The notes: a model not told the origin generated them from the letters alone. A stretch of 64,000 nt of DNA from Variovorax ginsengisoli (GCF_030811835.1 NZ_JAUSRO010000013.1:124001-188000); one strand, 5' to 3'; positions 25,412 through 34,581 are shown, counted from the first letter of the stretch. Numbers and translations: made by a program.

Positions 25412-26193
25412 TGGCCACCGCAGCACCCGTCCCGTTCGACGTTAAGCTCATGAACGCCACCGCGAGCCTCGTGTTCGCGTTGTTCGCGCTCGTGCTGGTG
25501 ACGTCGGGCGCCTGGTGGGTGTTGCGGCAGCCGTTTTTCCCGATCGCGGGCATCAAGGTCGACGGCGAGGTCACGCACAACAACGCGGTCACGTTGCGCG
25601 CGAATGTCGCACCGCAACTCAAAGGCAACTTCTTCACCATCGACCTGGCGCGCGCCCGCGCGGCCTTCGAGTCGGTGCCGTGGGTGCGCAAGGCCGTGGT
25701 GCGGCGCGAGTTCCCGAACCGACTGCGCGCCACGCTCACCGAGCAGGTGCCGGTCGCACACTGGGGCGACGAGGCCACCTCGCGCATGGTCAATGGCTTC
25801 GGCGAGGTGTTCGAGGCGAACGTGGCCGAGGTCGACGACGACCTGCCACGTCTGGACGGCCCGGACGACCAGGCCGGCCAGGTGCTGGGCATGTACCGGT
25901 TGCTGGCGCCGCAGTTCGAGCCCTACCAGCTGGCGATCGAGGAATTGGGCCTGTCGAGCCGTGGCAGCTGGCATGTGCTGCTGGACACGGGTGCCATCCT
26001 CGAACTCGGCCGCGGCCAGAGCGAAGAGGTGCTGGCTCGCACCCAGAATTTCCTGCGCACCGTCAAGCAGGTGGCGGCCCAGTACGGCCGTACCGTGGCG
26101 GCCGTGGAAGGCGCGGACCTGCGCCACAACGAAGGTTATGCGCTGCGCATGCGTGGCGTCACCACGGTCGTTGCCGACCCCAAGAAGAAATAA
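25411..26193 (+). CDS. ftsQ: Cell division protein FtsQ
   Basis: A 260-residue bitopic membrane protein. Transmembrane helix at about 14-38, then the periplasmic POTRA domain beginning PFFPIAGIKVDGEV, then the FtsQ/DivIB beta domain ending near VAAVEGADLRHNEGYALRMRGV. It scaffolds FtsL/FtsB in the divisome. The ATG at 25411 overlaps the ddlB stop (TGATG). Confidence 0.94.
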   Translation: MATAAPVPFDVKLMNATASLVFALFALVLVTSGAWWVLRQPFFPIAGIKVDGEVTHNNAVTLRANVAPQLKGNFFTIDLARARAAFESVPWVRKAVVRREFPNRLRATLTEQVPVAHWGDEATSRMVNGFGEVFEANVAEVDDDLPRLDGPDDQAGQVLGMYRLLAPQFEPYQLAIEELGLSSRGSWHVLLDTGAILELGRGQSEEVLARTQNFLRTVKQVAAQYGRTVAAVEGADLRHNEGYALRMRGVTTVVADPKKK

Positions 26194-26214
26194 GCGAAAC
26201 ACCGAGGACATTCC

Positions 26215-27444
26215 ATGCCCAAAGAATACAAAGACCTGGTCGTCGGACTCGACATCGGCACCGCCAAGGTGATGGTCGTCGTCGCCGAGGTGCTGGCCAA
26301 CGGCGAGCTCAAGCTCGCGGGTCTCGGCGTGGCGCCGAGCAACGGGCTCAAGCGGGGCGTGGTGGTCAACATCGACGCCACGGTCCAGAGCATCCAGCAG
26401 GCGCTCAAAGAGGCCGAGCTGATGGCCGATTGCAAGATCGGCCGTGTCTACACCGGCATCACCGGCAGCCACATCCGCGGCATCAATTCGAGCGGCATGG
26501 TGGCGGTCAAGGACAAGGAAGTCACGCCGGCCGATGTGGCCCGTGTGGTCGAGACCGCACGCGCGATCAACATCTCCAGCGACCAGCGCCTGCTGCTGGT
26601 CGAGCCGCAGGAATTCGTGATCGACGGGCAGGACGTCAAGGAGCCGATCGGCATGAGCGGCATGCGCCTGGAAGCCAAGGTGCACATCGTGACCGGCGCG
26701 CAGAGCGCGGCCGAGAACATCATCAAGTGCGTGCGCCGTTGCGGCCTGGAGGTTGACCAGCTCATGCTCAACCCGCTGGCCTCCAGCCAGGCGGTGCTCA
26801 CCGAGGACGAGCGCGAACTGGGCGTGGTGCTGGTAGACATCGGCGCGGGCACGACCGACGTGGCGATCTTCACCAACGGCGCCATCCGCCACACGGCCGT
26901 GATTCCGATCGCCGGCGACCTGATCACCAGCGACATCGCCATGGCGCTGCGCACGCCGACCAAGGACGCGGAAGACATCAAGGTCGAGAGCGGCTATGCC
27001 AAGCAGTTGCTGGCCGACCCCGACCAGCAGGTCGAGGTGCCGGGCCTGGGCGACCGCGGCCCGCGCATGCTGAGCAAGCAGGCGCTCGCTGGCGTGATCG
27101 AGCCGCGAGTCGAGGAAATCTTTTCGCTGGTGCAGCAGGTGGTGCGCGAGTCGGGCTACGAAGAGGTGCTGTCCTCCGGCGTGGTGCTGACCGGTGGCAG
27201 CGCCGTGATGCCAGGCATGGTCGAGCTGGGCGAGGACATCTTCCTCAAGCCCGTTCGCCGCGGCATTCCCAAATATTCGAGCGCGCTGTCGGACATGGTG
27301 GCGCAACCGCGCGCCGCCACGGTGATGGGCCTGCTCGAAGAAGCCCGCTTCGCGCGCATGCGCGGCTACAAAGTGGCGCAGAAAAACGGTTCGGTGAAGA
27401 CCGCCTTCGGGCGCTTCAAGGACTTCATCGTGGGGAATTTCTGA
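26215..27444 (+). CDS. ftsA: Cell division protein FtsA
   Basis: A 409-residue actin-like ATPase that tethers FtsZ to the membrane. Phosphate-1 motif VGLDIGTAKVMVVVAE, the 1C domain (GVAPSNGLKRGVVVNID), phosphate-2 motif VLVDIGAGTTDVAIF, and LTGGSAVMPG are present. The C-terminal amphipathic helix region (GSVKTAFGRFKDFIVGNF) is the expected membrane-targeting sequence. GAGGAC precedes the ATG. Confidence 0.97.
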   Translation: MPKEYKDLVVGLDIGTAKVMVVVAEVLANGELKLAGLGVAPSNGLKRGVVVNIDATVQSIQQALKEAELMADCKIGRVYTGITGSHIRGINSSGMVAVKDKEVTPADVARVVETARAINISSDQRLLLVEPQEFVIDGQDVKEPIGMSGMRLEAKVHIVTGAQSAAENIIKCVRRCGLEVDQLMLNPLASSQAVLTEDERELGVVLVDIGAGTTDVAIFTNGAIRHTAVIPIAGDLITSDIAMALRTPTKDAEDIKVESGYAKQLLADPDQQVEVPGLGDRGPRMLSKQALAGVIEPRVEEIFSLVQQVVRESGYEEVLSSGVVLTGGSAVMPGMVELGEDIFLKPVRRGIPKYSSALSDMVAQPRAATVMGLLEEARFARMRGYKVAQKNGSVKTAFGRFKDFIVGNF

Positions 27445-27600
27445 CCATGGCGCACTACCCGCTCTGGCTGGCCCGCGGAAGTCCAACACGGCATTTCAAT
27501 GAGCGATGGCGACGCACCGGGCCGCCATCCTGACCGTCACCGGTATCTCAGAAAAATCCAGTCTCAAACAAACGGCAACTGCAAATTCAAGGAGTCAGAA

Positions 27601-28818
27601 ATGGCCATCGAAATGATCGAAGTGGAAGAGTTCAACCAAGGCACGCAGATCAAGGTGATCGGCGTGGGCGGCGGCGGCGGCAATGCCGTGGCGCACATGA
27701 TCGAGCGTGGCGTGCAGGGCGTTCAGTTCTCATGCGCCAACACCGACGCGCAGGCGCTGTCGCGCAGCAATGCACCCAAGCTGATCCAGCTGGGCAGCAA
27801 CGGCCTGGGTGCGGGCGGCAAGCCCGACAAGGGCCGTGAAGCGGCCGAACTGGCCGTCGATGAAATCCGCGCGGCCATCGACGGCGCGCACATGCTCTTC
27901 ATCACTGCCGGCATGGGCGGCGGCACTGGCACCGGCGCCGCGCCTGTGATCGCGCGCATCGCCAAGGAAATGGGCATCCTCACGGTAGGCGTGGTGACCA
28001 AGCCCTTCGACTGGGAAGGCGGCAAGCGCATGACCAACGCCGACAGCGGCCTGGCCGAGCTCGAAGCCAACGTCGACTCGCTGATCGTGATCCTCAACGA
28101 GAAGCTGCTCGAAGTGCTGGGCGAAGACGTGACGCAGGCCGAGGCCTTCGCGCATGCCAACGACGTGCTCAAGAACGCGGTCGGTGGCATCTCGGAAATC
28201 ATCAACGAATACGGCGGCGTGAACGTCGACTTCGAAGACGTGCGCACCGTGATGGGCGAGCCGGGCAAGGCCATGATGGGCACGGCTGCGGCCAGCGGTC
28301 CGGACCGCGCGCGCATCGCTGCCGAACAGGCCGTGGCCTGCCCGCTGCTCGAAGGCATCGACCTGTCGGGCGCCAAGGGCGTGCTGGTGCTGGTGACGGC
28401 CTCGAAGGGCTCGCTGAAGCTGTCGGAGTCGAAGCTGGCGATGAACACCATCCGCGCCTATGCATCGCCCGATGCGCATGTGATCTACGGCGCTGCCTAC
28501 GACGAAGCCCTGGGCGACGAAATGCGCGTGACCGTGGTCGCCACCGGTCTGTCGCGTCCTGACGCACGCCGCCAGGCGCCCGTGCTTGAAGTCATCCGCA
28601 CCGGCACCGACAACATTCCGTTCACGGTTCCGACCCTGGGCGGCATGGGTCACGCCGGTCACGGCGCGAACCACGGCCAGCCGAACTACGAAGGCATGGC
28701 CGTGCCCAGCGTGTGGCGCACCAACCGCACGATGGCCGCTGCCAAGGTCGACGCGCTGTCGTCCGGCGGCATGGACGACTTCGAGATTCCGGCCTTCCTG
28801 CGTCGCCAGGCCGATTGA
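27601..28818 (+). CDS. ftsZ: Cell division protein FtsZ
   Basis: A 405-residue tubulin-like GTPase forming the Z ring. The core starts IKVIGVGGGGGNAVAHMIERG. The GTP signature is GGGTGTGAAPVIARIAKEMG, and the T7 loop is VNVDFEDVRTVM. The C-terminal peptide MDDFEIPAFLRRQAD contains the FtsA/ZipA-binding tail. AAGGAG lies nine bases upstream of ATG 27601. The 156-base gap after ftsA holds no gene that could be supported and no clear promoter. Confidence 0.98.
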   Translation: MAIEMIEVEEFNQGTQIKVIGVGGGGGNAVAHMIERGVQGVQFSCANTDAQALSRSNAPKLIQLGSNGLGAGGKPDKGREAAELAVDEIRAAIDGAHMLFITAGMGGGTGTGAAPVIARIAKEMGILTVGVVTKPFDWEGGKRMTNADSGLAELEANVDSLIVILNEKLLEVLGEDVTQAEAFAHANDVLKNAVGGISEIINEYGGVNVDFEDVRTVMGEPGKAMMGTAAASGPDRARIAAEQAVACPLLEGIDLSGAKGVLVLVTASKGSLKLSESKLAMNTIRAYASPDAHVIYGAAYDEALGDEMRVTVVATGLSRPDARRQAPVLEVIRTGTDNIPFTVPTLGGMGHAGHGANHGQPNYEGMAVPSVWRTNRTMAAAKVDALSSGGMDDFEIPAFLRRQAD

Positions 28819-28824
28819 TCTTCC

Positions 28825-28869
28825 GCTATCGCGGAGATAGCAAAGGCCGCAGCACGCTGCGGCCTTTGC
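28825..28869 (+). terminator. Double hairpin terminator after ftsZ
   Basis: Hairpin one: GCTATC (28825-28830) with GATAGC (28836-28841). Hairpin two: a perfect 13-bp stem GCAAAGGCCGCAG / CTGCGGCCTTTGC (28840-28852, 28857-28869) with loop CACG. There is no long T tract. The second hairpin is the likely end of most dcw transcripts. lpxC begins 18 bases later. Confidence 0.75.
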
Positions 28870-28874
28870 GCTTC

Positions 28875-28880
28875 TAGAAT
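28875..28880 (+). promoter_or_regulatory. Candidate -10 element directly before lpxC
   Basis: TAGAAT ends six bases before the GTG start of lpxC, with no Shine-Dalgarno between and no clear -35. It immediately follows the terminator hairpin, which makes an independent lpxC promoter likely and a leaderless transcript possible. Confidence 0.45.
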
Positions 28881-28886
28881 CGGCGG

Positions 28887-29810
28887 GTGCTCAAACAAAG
28901 AACCCTCAAGTCCATCACCCGCGCCGTCGGCGTCGGGCTGCACAGCGGCCAGCGGGTGGAACTCACCTTGCGGCCGGCCGCGCCAGACACGGGCATCGTC
29001 TTTCGCCGGGTCGACCTGCCGGAGCCTGTGGACATTCCCATGACGGCCGAAGCCGTGACCGACACGCGCCTGGCGTCGACCGTCTCCAACGGCGGCGCGA
29101 AGGTGCAGACGGTCGAGCACATCATGTCGGCCTGCGCGGGCCTGGGCATCGACAACCTGGTGATCGACATCACGGCCGACGAGGTGCCGATCCTGGACGG
29201 TTCGGCGTCGTCGTTCGTGTTCCTGCTGCAAAGCGCGGGCATCGAGCTGCAGAAGGCGCCGCGGCGCTTCATCAAGATATTGAAGCCAGTCGAGGTGCGC
29301 GAAGGCGAGGGTGCGAACGCCAAGTGGGCGCGCCTGGAGCCTTACCACGGCTACAAATTGAGCTTCGAGATCGACTTCGATCATCGCGTGGTCAACTCCA
29401 CCGGCCAACGCTTCGAGTTCGACCTGGGGCACGGTTCCTACAGCCGCGACATTGCACGCGCGCGCACCTTCGGCTTCACCAAGGAAGTCGAGTACATGCG
29501 CAGCAAGGGCCTGGCGCTGGGCGGCGGGCTCGACAACGCGATCGTCATGGACGACACCAAGGTGCTCAATGCGGGTGGCTTGCGTTATGACGACGAGTTC
29601 GTCAAACACAAGATCCTCGACGCGATGGGCGACCTCTACGTGGTCGGCCGGCCGCTGCTGGCTGCCTACAGCGCCTTCCGATCGGGCCATGCGCTCAACA
29701 ACAAGCTGCTGCGCGAACTCATGGCGCATGGCGACGCCTACGAGATCGTGACCTTCGACGACGAGAAGCGCGCACCCGCGGGCTTTGCCGAAGTGGCTCG
29801 CGCGTGGTGA
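28887..29810 (+). CDS. lpxC: UDP-3-O-acyl-N-acetylglucosamine deacetylase
   Basis: A 307-residue zinc deacetylase that commits to lipid A synthesis. N-terminal QRTLKSITRAVGVGLHSGQRV, the zinc His in TVEHIMSACAGLGIDN, DGSASSFVFLL, the LALGGGLDNAIV loop, and HKILDAMGDLYVVGRPL (second His and Asp zinc ligands) are present. The first codon is GTG. It closes the dcw region as in other proteobacteria. Confidence 0.97.
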   Translation: MLKQRTLKSITRAVGVGLHSGQRVELTLRPAAPDTGIVFRRVDLPEPVDIPMTAEAVTDTRLASTVSNGGAKVQTVEHIMSACAGLGIDNLVIDITADEVPILDGSASSFVFLLQSAGIELQKAPRRFIKILKPVEVREGEGANAKWARLEPYHGYKLSFEIDFDHRVVNSTGQRFEFDLGHGSYSRDIARARTFGFTKEVEYMRSKGLALGGGLDNAIVMDDTKVLNAGGLRYDDEFVKHKILDAMGDLYVVGRPLLAAYSAFRSGHALNNKLLRELMAHGDAYEIVTFDDEKRAPAGFAEVARAW

Positions 29811-29842
29811 GCGCGCCGCATATCCCCACTTTCGACTGACCG

Positions 29843-30019
29843 ATGCTGCTTTTTCGCTGGGCCATTCTCCTGTTGCTGCTGGTCGCCGGCGTGTCCTTCG
29901 CGTTCTACGCGGGCACGGGCCAGGTCAAGTACCGCCGCTTCGGCTGGATCGTGCTCAAGTGGACGCTGCTGGCGGCCTTCGGGTTCTTTGCGGTGCTGAT
30001 TGCGGAGCGGGTGGGTTGA
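29843..30019 (+). CDS. Small two-helix membrane protein, 58 residues
   Basis: An open frame of 58 codons begins 32 bases after the lpxC stop. It encodes MLLFRWAILLLLLVAGVSFAF (first hydrophobic segment), a basic, Tyr-containing loop (GQVKYRRFGWIVLK) and a second hydrophobic segment (TLLAAFGFFAVLIAE). The pattern is that of a two-helix inner-membrane protein. The frame has the codon bias of neighbouring genes. No function is recognised. Confidence 0.7.
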   Translation: MLLFRWAILLLLLVAGVSFAFYAGTGQVKYRRFGWIVLKWTLLAAFGFFAVLIAERVG

Positions 30020-30061
30020 TCGCCCGGCGCGCTCCACTTTATTCTCAGGGTCAATCCGTCA

Positions 30062-31348
30062 TCATTTCGCCTTCGCTGTGCTGCGTGCCAGGTAGCGTCG
30101 GCGCCAGGGCTTGAGCACCAGCAGCGCGAGCACGGCGGCAATGACGTCGAGCGTGATGGCGGAGGCGAAGACCGGATGCCAGCTGCCGGTCTTCTCGTGC
30201 ATGAGCGCTGCCATCGGCCCGCCGAGGATCGAACCGATGCCTTGCGAGATATAGAGCCAGCCATAGTTCGCGGTGGCGTGACGCGTGCCGAAGGTATCGG
30301 TCAGCGTCGAGGGAAACAGCGAGAAAATCTCGCCCCAACCGAAGAACACCACGCCCGACAGCAGCACGAACAGCACCGCGTTCTCGCGCGTCAGCAGCCA
30401 CAGCGCCATGGCCACGCCCTCCAGTGCGAAGGCGAAGAACATGGTGTTCTCTCGACCATAGCGGTCTGAAATCCAGCCGAAGAAGGGCCGGGTCAGGCCG
30501 TTGGTCAGGCGGTCGATGGTGAGCGCCAGCGGCAGCGCCGCAAGCCCGAAGACCAGTACGTTGGCGACGCCAAAGTCGCGCGAGAAGCTGGCCATCTGCG
30601 ACGTGACCATCAGGCCCGAGGTCGACATCATGGTCATCATGCAGAACATCAGCCAGAACAGCGGCTGGCGAAGCATCTGGCGCGGCGCGAGATCGTGGCG
30701 GGTCGTCTGCTGCGCATACTGGGGCACCGCACGAACCAGGCGTGGGTCGGGCGAGCGCAAAGCCTGTGACGCGATCAAGCCGATCAGCGCGAAAAGCAGG
30801 CCGAACTGCCAGAGCGTGCTTTCCAGCCCCTGGCCGGCCAGTGCCGAAGCGATTGGAAAGGTCGTCAGGATTGCGCCCATGCCATAGCCCGCCGCGACCA
30901 TGCCGACCGCGAAGCCGCGGCGGTCTGGAAACCAGCGCACCATTTGCCCGACCACGCCGATGTAGACGATGCCGGTGCCCAGGCCGCCGATCAGGCCGTA
31001 GGTCAGGTAGAGCATGCCGATGCTCGACGCCTGCGACGCCAGGACCCAGCTCAGGCCCGACATCAGCGTGCCCAAGGAAATAAGCCGGCGCGCGCCGAAG
31101 CGTTCAATCAGCCCACCCTGAAAGGGCGCAAAGAAGGTCTGCAGCACGATCAGCAGCGAGAACGTGATCTGCAGTTCCGAGAGCGGCACGCCCAGCTTGG
31201 AAGCCAGCGGCTTGGTGAACAGTGTCCAGACGTACTGTGGACTCGAGATCGCCATCATGCAGACCAGGCCGGTGAGCAGTTGGAACCAGCGGTTGTGCAG
31301 CAGGCCGGTCGTGCCGACCGGGGCAGGGTTGTGGGAGAGGGTGGTCAT
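30062..31348 (-). CDS. MFS transporter, oxalate/formate antiporter (OxlT)-like
   Basis: A 428-residue major facilitator with 12 predicted membrane segments. The N-terminal half has QYVWTLFTKPLASKLGVPLSELQ and GGLIERFGARR, a variant of the loop 2-3 motif. The middle has YGLIGGLGTGIVYIGVVGQMVRWFPDRRGFAVGMVAAGYGMGA, and later DRLTNGLTRPFFGWISDRYGREN. These match the OxlT/OFA subfamily that exchanges small carboxylates. It lies downstream of a gamma-glutamyltransferase-like gene on the same strand and may be co-transcribed. The substrate is not determinable. Confidence 0.85.
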   Translation of the reverse strand: MTTLSHNPAPVGTTGLLHNRWFQLLTGLVCMMAISSPQYVWTLFTKPLASKLGVPLSELQITFSLLIVLQTFFAPFQGGLIERFGARRLISLGTLMSGLSWVLASQASSIGMLYLTYGLIGGLGTGIVYIGVVGQMVRWFPDRRGFAVGMVAAGYGMGAILTTFPIASALAGQGLESTLWQFGLLFALIGLIASQALRSPDPRLVRAVPQYAQQTTRHDLAPRQMLRQPLFWLMFCMMTMMSTSGLMVTSQMASFSRDFGVANVLVFGLAALPLALTIDRLTNGLTRPFFGWISDRYGRENTMFFAFALEGVAMALWLLTRENAVLFVLLSGVVFFGWGEIFSLFPSTLTDTFGTRHATANYGWLYISQGIGSILGGPMAALMHEKTGSWHPVFASAITLDVIAAVLALLVLKPWRRRYLARSTAKAK

Positions 31349-31401
31349 GGAAGTGGCGAAAGAGTGAAAGATGGGAGAACGGGTCGAGTCCGCAGTGGGT
31401 G

Positions 31402-33000
31402 CTACCAGGCGGCGACGCAGCCGTCGCTGCGCGGATCGAACCCGCCTTCGAACAGGCCGCTCGGGTGGTGAATCACCGCACCTGCATGGCCCATGGTTTC
31501 GTCGAAGGGCGCCAGCAGGTCGACTTGGTGACCGCGCGCGCGCAGGGCTTGGACAGTGGCATCCGGAAAGCGGGATTCGAGCTTGAGCGTGTCGCTGGTC
31601 TGGCCCCAGGTGCGACCCAGCAGCCAGCGCGGTGCCGTGATGGCGGCCTGCGGGTCCATGCCAAGCACCGCGATGCGCGAGAACACGGCGCCCTGCGACT
31701 GCGGCTGCCCGTCGCCGCCCATGTTGCCGTAGACCATGGTGCGGCCGTCGGCCAATCGCGCCATGGCGGGGATCAGCGTATGAAAGGGCTTGCGGCCGGG
31801 CGTCAGCGGGTTGCGCGCAGACGGGTCGAGCGAGAAGCTGCAGCCGCGGTTCTGCCAGTTGACGCCGCTGCGCGCGAGCACCACGCCGCTGCCGAACTCG
31901 TGGTAAATGCTCTGGATGAAGCTCACGGCCAGACCAGTGCGGTCGATGACGCCCATCCAGACCGTGTCAGCCGGCCCGTGGCCCGCGCCCCAGGGCATCG
32001 CGCGCTCGGCGTCGATGGCGGCGGTCAGCGTGTCCAGTGAACTGCCTTCGAGCAGCAACTGAGGATCGATGTCCATGTAGGCCGGGTCGGTGATCACGCG
32101 GTCGCGGACCAGGAAGGCCTGTTTGGTCGCCTCCACGCAGGCGTGCACATAGTCGGCACCCAGCGGGTCCATGCCCGCCTTCAGCAGGCGGTCGAGCTGG
32201 CCCAGGATCAGCAACGCGACCAGCCCCTGGGTGGGCGGTGGCATGTTCCACACCGTGCCCAGCGTGTGTGTGAGTTCGAGCGGTGTCTTCCAGACCGCGC
32301 GATGGGCGTGCAGGTCGCCGAGTCCGACGGGGCTGCCCACGTGGGCCAGGTCGGAGGCGAAGCTTTCGGCCAGCTCGCCGCGATAGAAGTCGTCGAGACC
32401 GCGGCGGGCGAGGTGCATCAGCGTGTCAGCCAGGCGCGGCTGCACCATGCGCTCGCCGGCCTGTGTCTGGCCAGGCTGCAGGAAGCTCTCGGCATAGCCT
32501 GGCACACCTTCGAGCTCGGTGCGCTTGGCCGCCACGCAGCGCGCCTGGCTGGGCGTGACGGGGGCGCCATCCCGGGCGTAGACGACGGCATCGTCGAGCA
32601 GCCGCGACAGCGGCAGGCGGCCGTCAAGCGCATCGCGGGAATACTGCAGGGCCGCGTCCCAGCCCGACACGGTGCCGGCGACCGTGCAGGCGGCCATGCC
32701 GCCCCGAAAAGGAATGGCGGCATGGCCGGCATCCTTGTAGTGCGCGATGGTGGCGCGGGCCGCCGCCGCACCGCAGCCTTCGAGCCCGCGCGGCGCTTCG
32801 CCAGGGCGTGCGATCAGCCAGAAGCCGTCGCCGCCGATGCTGTTCATGTGGGGGTAGACCACGGCAATCGTGGCCGCCGCAGCGACCATCGCTTCGACGG
32901 CGTTGCCGCCTTCGCGCAAAACGCCGAGGGCGCTCTGTGACGCCAGGGCGTGAGGGGTGACGGCCATGCCACGGCTGCCGCGGGTGGAGGGGAGTTGCAT
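31402..33000 (-). CDS. Gamma-glutamyltransferase family protein
   Basis: A 532-residue Ntn-hydrolase of the GGT family. N-terminal ASQSALGVLREGGNAVEAMVAAAATIAVVYPHMNSIGGDGFW, where the family has A-A-x-A...G-I-G-G-G. The self-cleavage site is at ADTVWMGVIDRTGLAVSFIQSI: the Thr aligns with the catalytic Thr, but the following residues differ from the TTHxSVVD of true GGTs. FGSGVV and a GGDGQPQSQ motif follow. It may be a hydrolase on another gamma-glutamyl or amide substrate. No convincing signal peptide is visible from ATG 33000. An operator palindrome lies just upstream. Confidence 0.85.
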   Translation of the reverse strand: MQLPSTRGSRGMAVTPHALASQSALGVLREGGNAVEAMVAAAATIAVVYPHMNSIGGDGFWLIARPGEAPRGLEGCGAAAARATIAHYKDAGHAAIPFRGGMAACTVAGTVSGWDAALQYSRDALDGRLPLSRLLDDAVVYARDGAPVTPSQARCVAAKRTELEGVPGYAESFLQPGQTQAGERMVQPRLADTLMHLARRGLDDFYRGELAESFASDLAHVGSPVGLGDLHAHRAVWKTPLELTHTLGTVWNMPPPTQGLVALLILGQLDRLLKAGMDPLGADYVHACVEATKQAFLVRDRVITDPAYMDIDPQLLLEGSSLDTLTAAIDAERAMPWGAGHGPADTVWMGVIDRTGLAVSFIQSIYHEFGSGVVLARSGVNWQNRGCSFSLDPSARNPLTPGRKPFHTLIPAMARLADGRTMVYGNMGGDGQPQSQGAVFSRIAVLGMDPQAAITAPRWLLGRTWGQTSDTLKLESRFPDATVQALRARGHQVDLLAPFDETMGHAGAVIHHPSGLFEGGFDPRSDGCVAAW

Positions 33001-33055
33001 CGGTTCGACCAGAACAAGGAAAGCGGGCAACCGGCAAGTTGCTGCCGATCTCGTC

Positions 33056-33075
33056 AATTTATGTATTCATAAATT
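33056..33075. promoter_or_regulatory. Palindromic operator candidate upstream of the GGT-family gene
   Basis: Perfect inverted repeat AATTTATG-TATT-CATAAATT in an otherwise GC-rich gap between the GntR regulator gene and the GGT-family gene it precedes. Size and symmetry suit a dimeric winged-helix regulator; the adjacent GntR/FCD protein is the natural candidate. Confidence 0.6.
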
Positions 33076-33173
33076 TCAGGCAGACGTAAGCATGTTCTGT
33101 GCCGCATCGTGGCGAGCGGCCTGTATCAGGGAAATATGGCGTGACCGGCGCTGCCTTGCACCGGCCTAGTGCG

Positions 33174-33962
33174 TCAGCCGAAACGTTTGCGGCGCGTGGG
33201 GTGCGGCATGGGGGCAGGATGGTGTGCCGTTTCGGTGCGCACCTGCTCCAGCCGTTCGATGGTGATCTGCTGGACTACCGTGTGACTGTCTTCGATGTGT
33301 CGTGCCGTGAGCGCAGCGGCGTGCTCAGCGTCTCCTGCGGTGATCGCGTCGAGGATGGCCCCATGTTCTTCATAGGTCTCATCGATGCAATCGCCATAGG
33401 CGAAGTCGAGGCGCCGCATGATGCGGATGCGCTCGGTAACCTGCCGGTACACGCCGTCGGTTTCCGGATTGCCTGCTGCTCCGACCAGCGCCAGGTGAAA
33501 GCATTCATCCAGCGCAGCGACAGCCAGGCCGTCGGTCAGACGTTCAGCCGGCGCGACCCGCCAGGGCGCGCCCAGCGCGGTGAGCACCGCGTCCTGCATC
33601 GTGCCGGCCCGTCGTTGTGTGCAGAGCCGTCGCACCGCATGCAACTCGATCATCTCCCGCAACTCGTAGAGTGCGGCAAAGCGCGACAGGTCGATGGGCA
33701 CCACCTCCCAGCCGTTGCGGAAGTAGCCGCGCACCAGTCCTTCGCTCTGCAGCCGCATCAGCGCCTCGCGCACTGGCGTGCGCGACACCTTCAGCCGCTC
33801 GGCCACGTCGTTCTCCGCAAAACGGTCGCCCGGCAGCCGGCGGAAGGCGAAGATGTCGTCGCGCAGTTCCCTGTAGACGGCGTCAGCCAAGCGCACGGCG
33901 GGCGGCCGCGGGTTGTCGTCGGCAAAGGTGTCTGCGAGGGCGTCAGTGACGGGCATGGGCAT
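33174..33962 (-). CDS. GntR-family regulator, FCD (FadR) subfamily
   Basis: A 262-residue regulator. The N-terminal winged helix has LADAVYRELRDDIFAFRRLPGDRFAENDVAERLKVSRTPVREALMRLQSEGLV, the canonical GntR signature. The C-terminal FCD all-helical ligand domain has LYELREMIELHAVRRL, the DECFHLALVGAAGN metal and ligand region, and the HGAILDAITAGDAEHAAALTARHIEDS motif. It is encoded directly upstream of the GGT-family and transporter genes on the same strand and probably controls them. Confidence 0.92.
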   Translation of the reverse strand: MPMPVTDALADTFADDNPRPPAVRLADAVYRELRDDIFAFRRLPGDRFAENDVAERLKVSRTPVREALMRLQSEGLVRGYFRNGWEVVPIDLSRFAALYELREMIELHAVRRLCTQRRAGTMQDAVLTALGAPWRVAPAERLTDGLAVAALDECFHLALVGAAGNPETDGVYRQVTERIRIMRRLDFAYGDCIDETYEEHGAILDAITAGDAEHAAALTARHIEDSHTVVQQITIERLEQVRTETAHHPAPMPHPTRRKRFG

Positions 33963-34030
33963 CGGGCAGGAACGAAGCCTCTAGCATGCCAGATCGCCTG
34001 GAGCGCCGGTACAAAACGCGTTGCAGCCGC

Positions 34031-34579
34031 TCAGCGCGTCCGTCCCTGCCGATACATCCCGCTGGTGCTGCGCGCCAGCCCCGCGGCTTCACTGAGTCTT
34101 GCCATCGAACTCCCTACGTGCGCATGCGTGATCGCAATGCCCAGCGCGTCGGCCGCATCGCTGCCGGGCAGGCCGGGCAGGTCGAGCAGGCGCTTGACCA
34201 TCTCCTGCACCTGCGCCTTGGCCGCCTGGCCGTGTCCGGCCACGGCGCGTTTCATCTGCAGCGCCGTGTACTCGGCCACCGAAAGCTGGTTGGCCACCAG
34301 CGCCGTCAGGCAGGCGCCGCGCGCCTGGCCCAGCAGCAGCGTGGCCTGCGGGTTGACGTTGACGAACACGATCTCCACCGCAGACGCATCGGGCTGGTAG
34401 CGCTGCGCGATTTCGCCGATGCCGTCGAACAGCACCTTCAGCCGTGCCGGCAGGTTGCCGCGCTCGGTCTTCTTGGTGCTGATGGTGCCGCTGGCCACGT
34501 AGCGCAGCGTGTGGCCGTCGGCGTCGATCACGCCGAATCCGGTGGTCTGCAGGCCGGGGTCGATGCCGAGGATGCGCAT
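34031..34579 (-). CDS. ruvC: Crossover junction endodeoxyribonuclease RuvC
   Basis: A 182-residue Holliday junction resolvase. The acidic active site is readable: Asp in MRILGIDPGLQTTGFGVI, Glu in AVEIVFVNVNPQATLLLGQARG, and the Asp pair in GSDAADALGIAITHAH. It is the last gene of the minus-strand group and starts two bases after the cdsA-like gene. ruvA and ruvB are not in the window. Confidence 0.96.
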   Translation of the reverse strand: MRILGIDPGLQTTGFGVIDADGHTLRYVASGTISTKKTERGNLPARLKVLFDGIGEIAQRYQPDASAVEIVFVNVNPQATLLLGQARGACLTALVANQLSVAEYTALQMKRAVAGHGQAAKAQVQEMVKRLLDLPGLPGSDAADALGIAITHAHVGSSMARLSEAAGLARSTSGMYRQGRTR

Positions 34580-34581
34580 CG

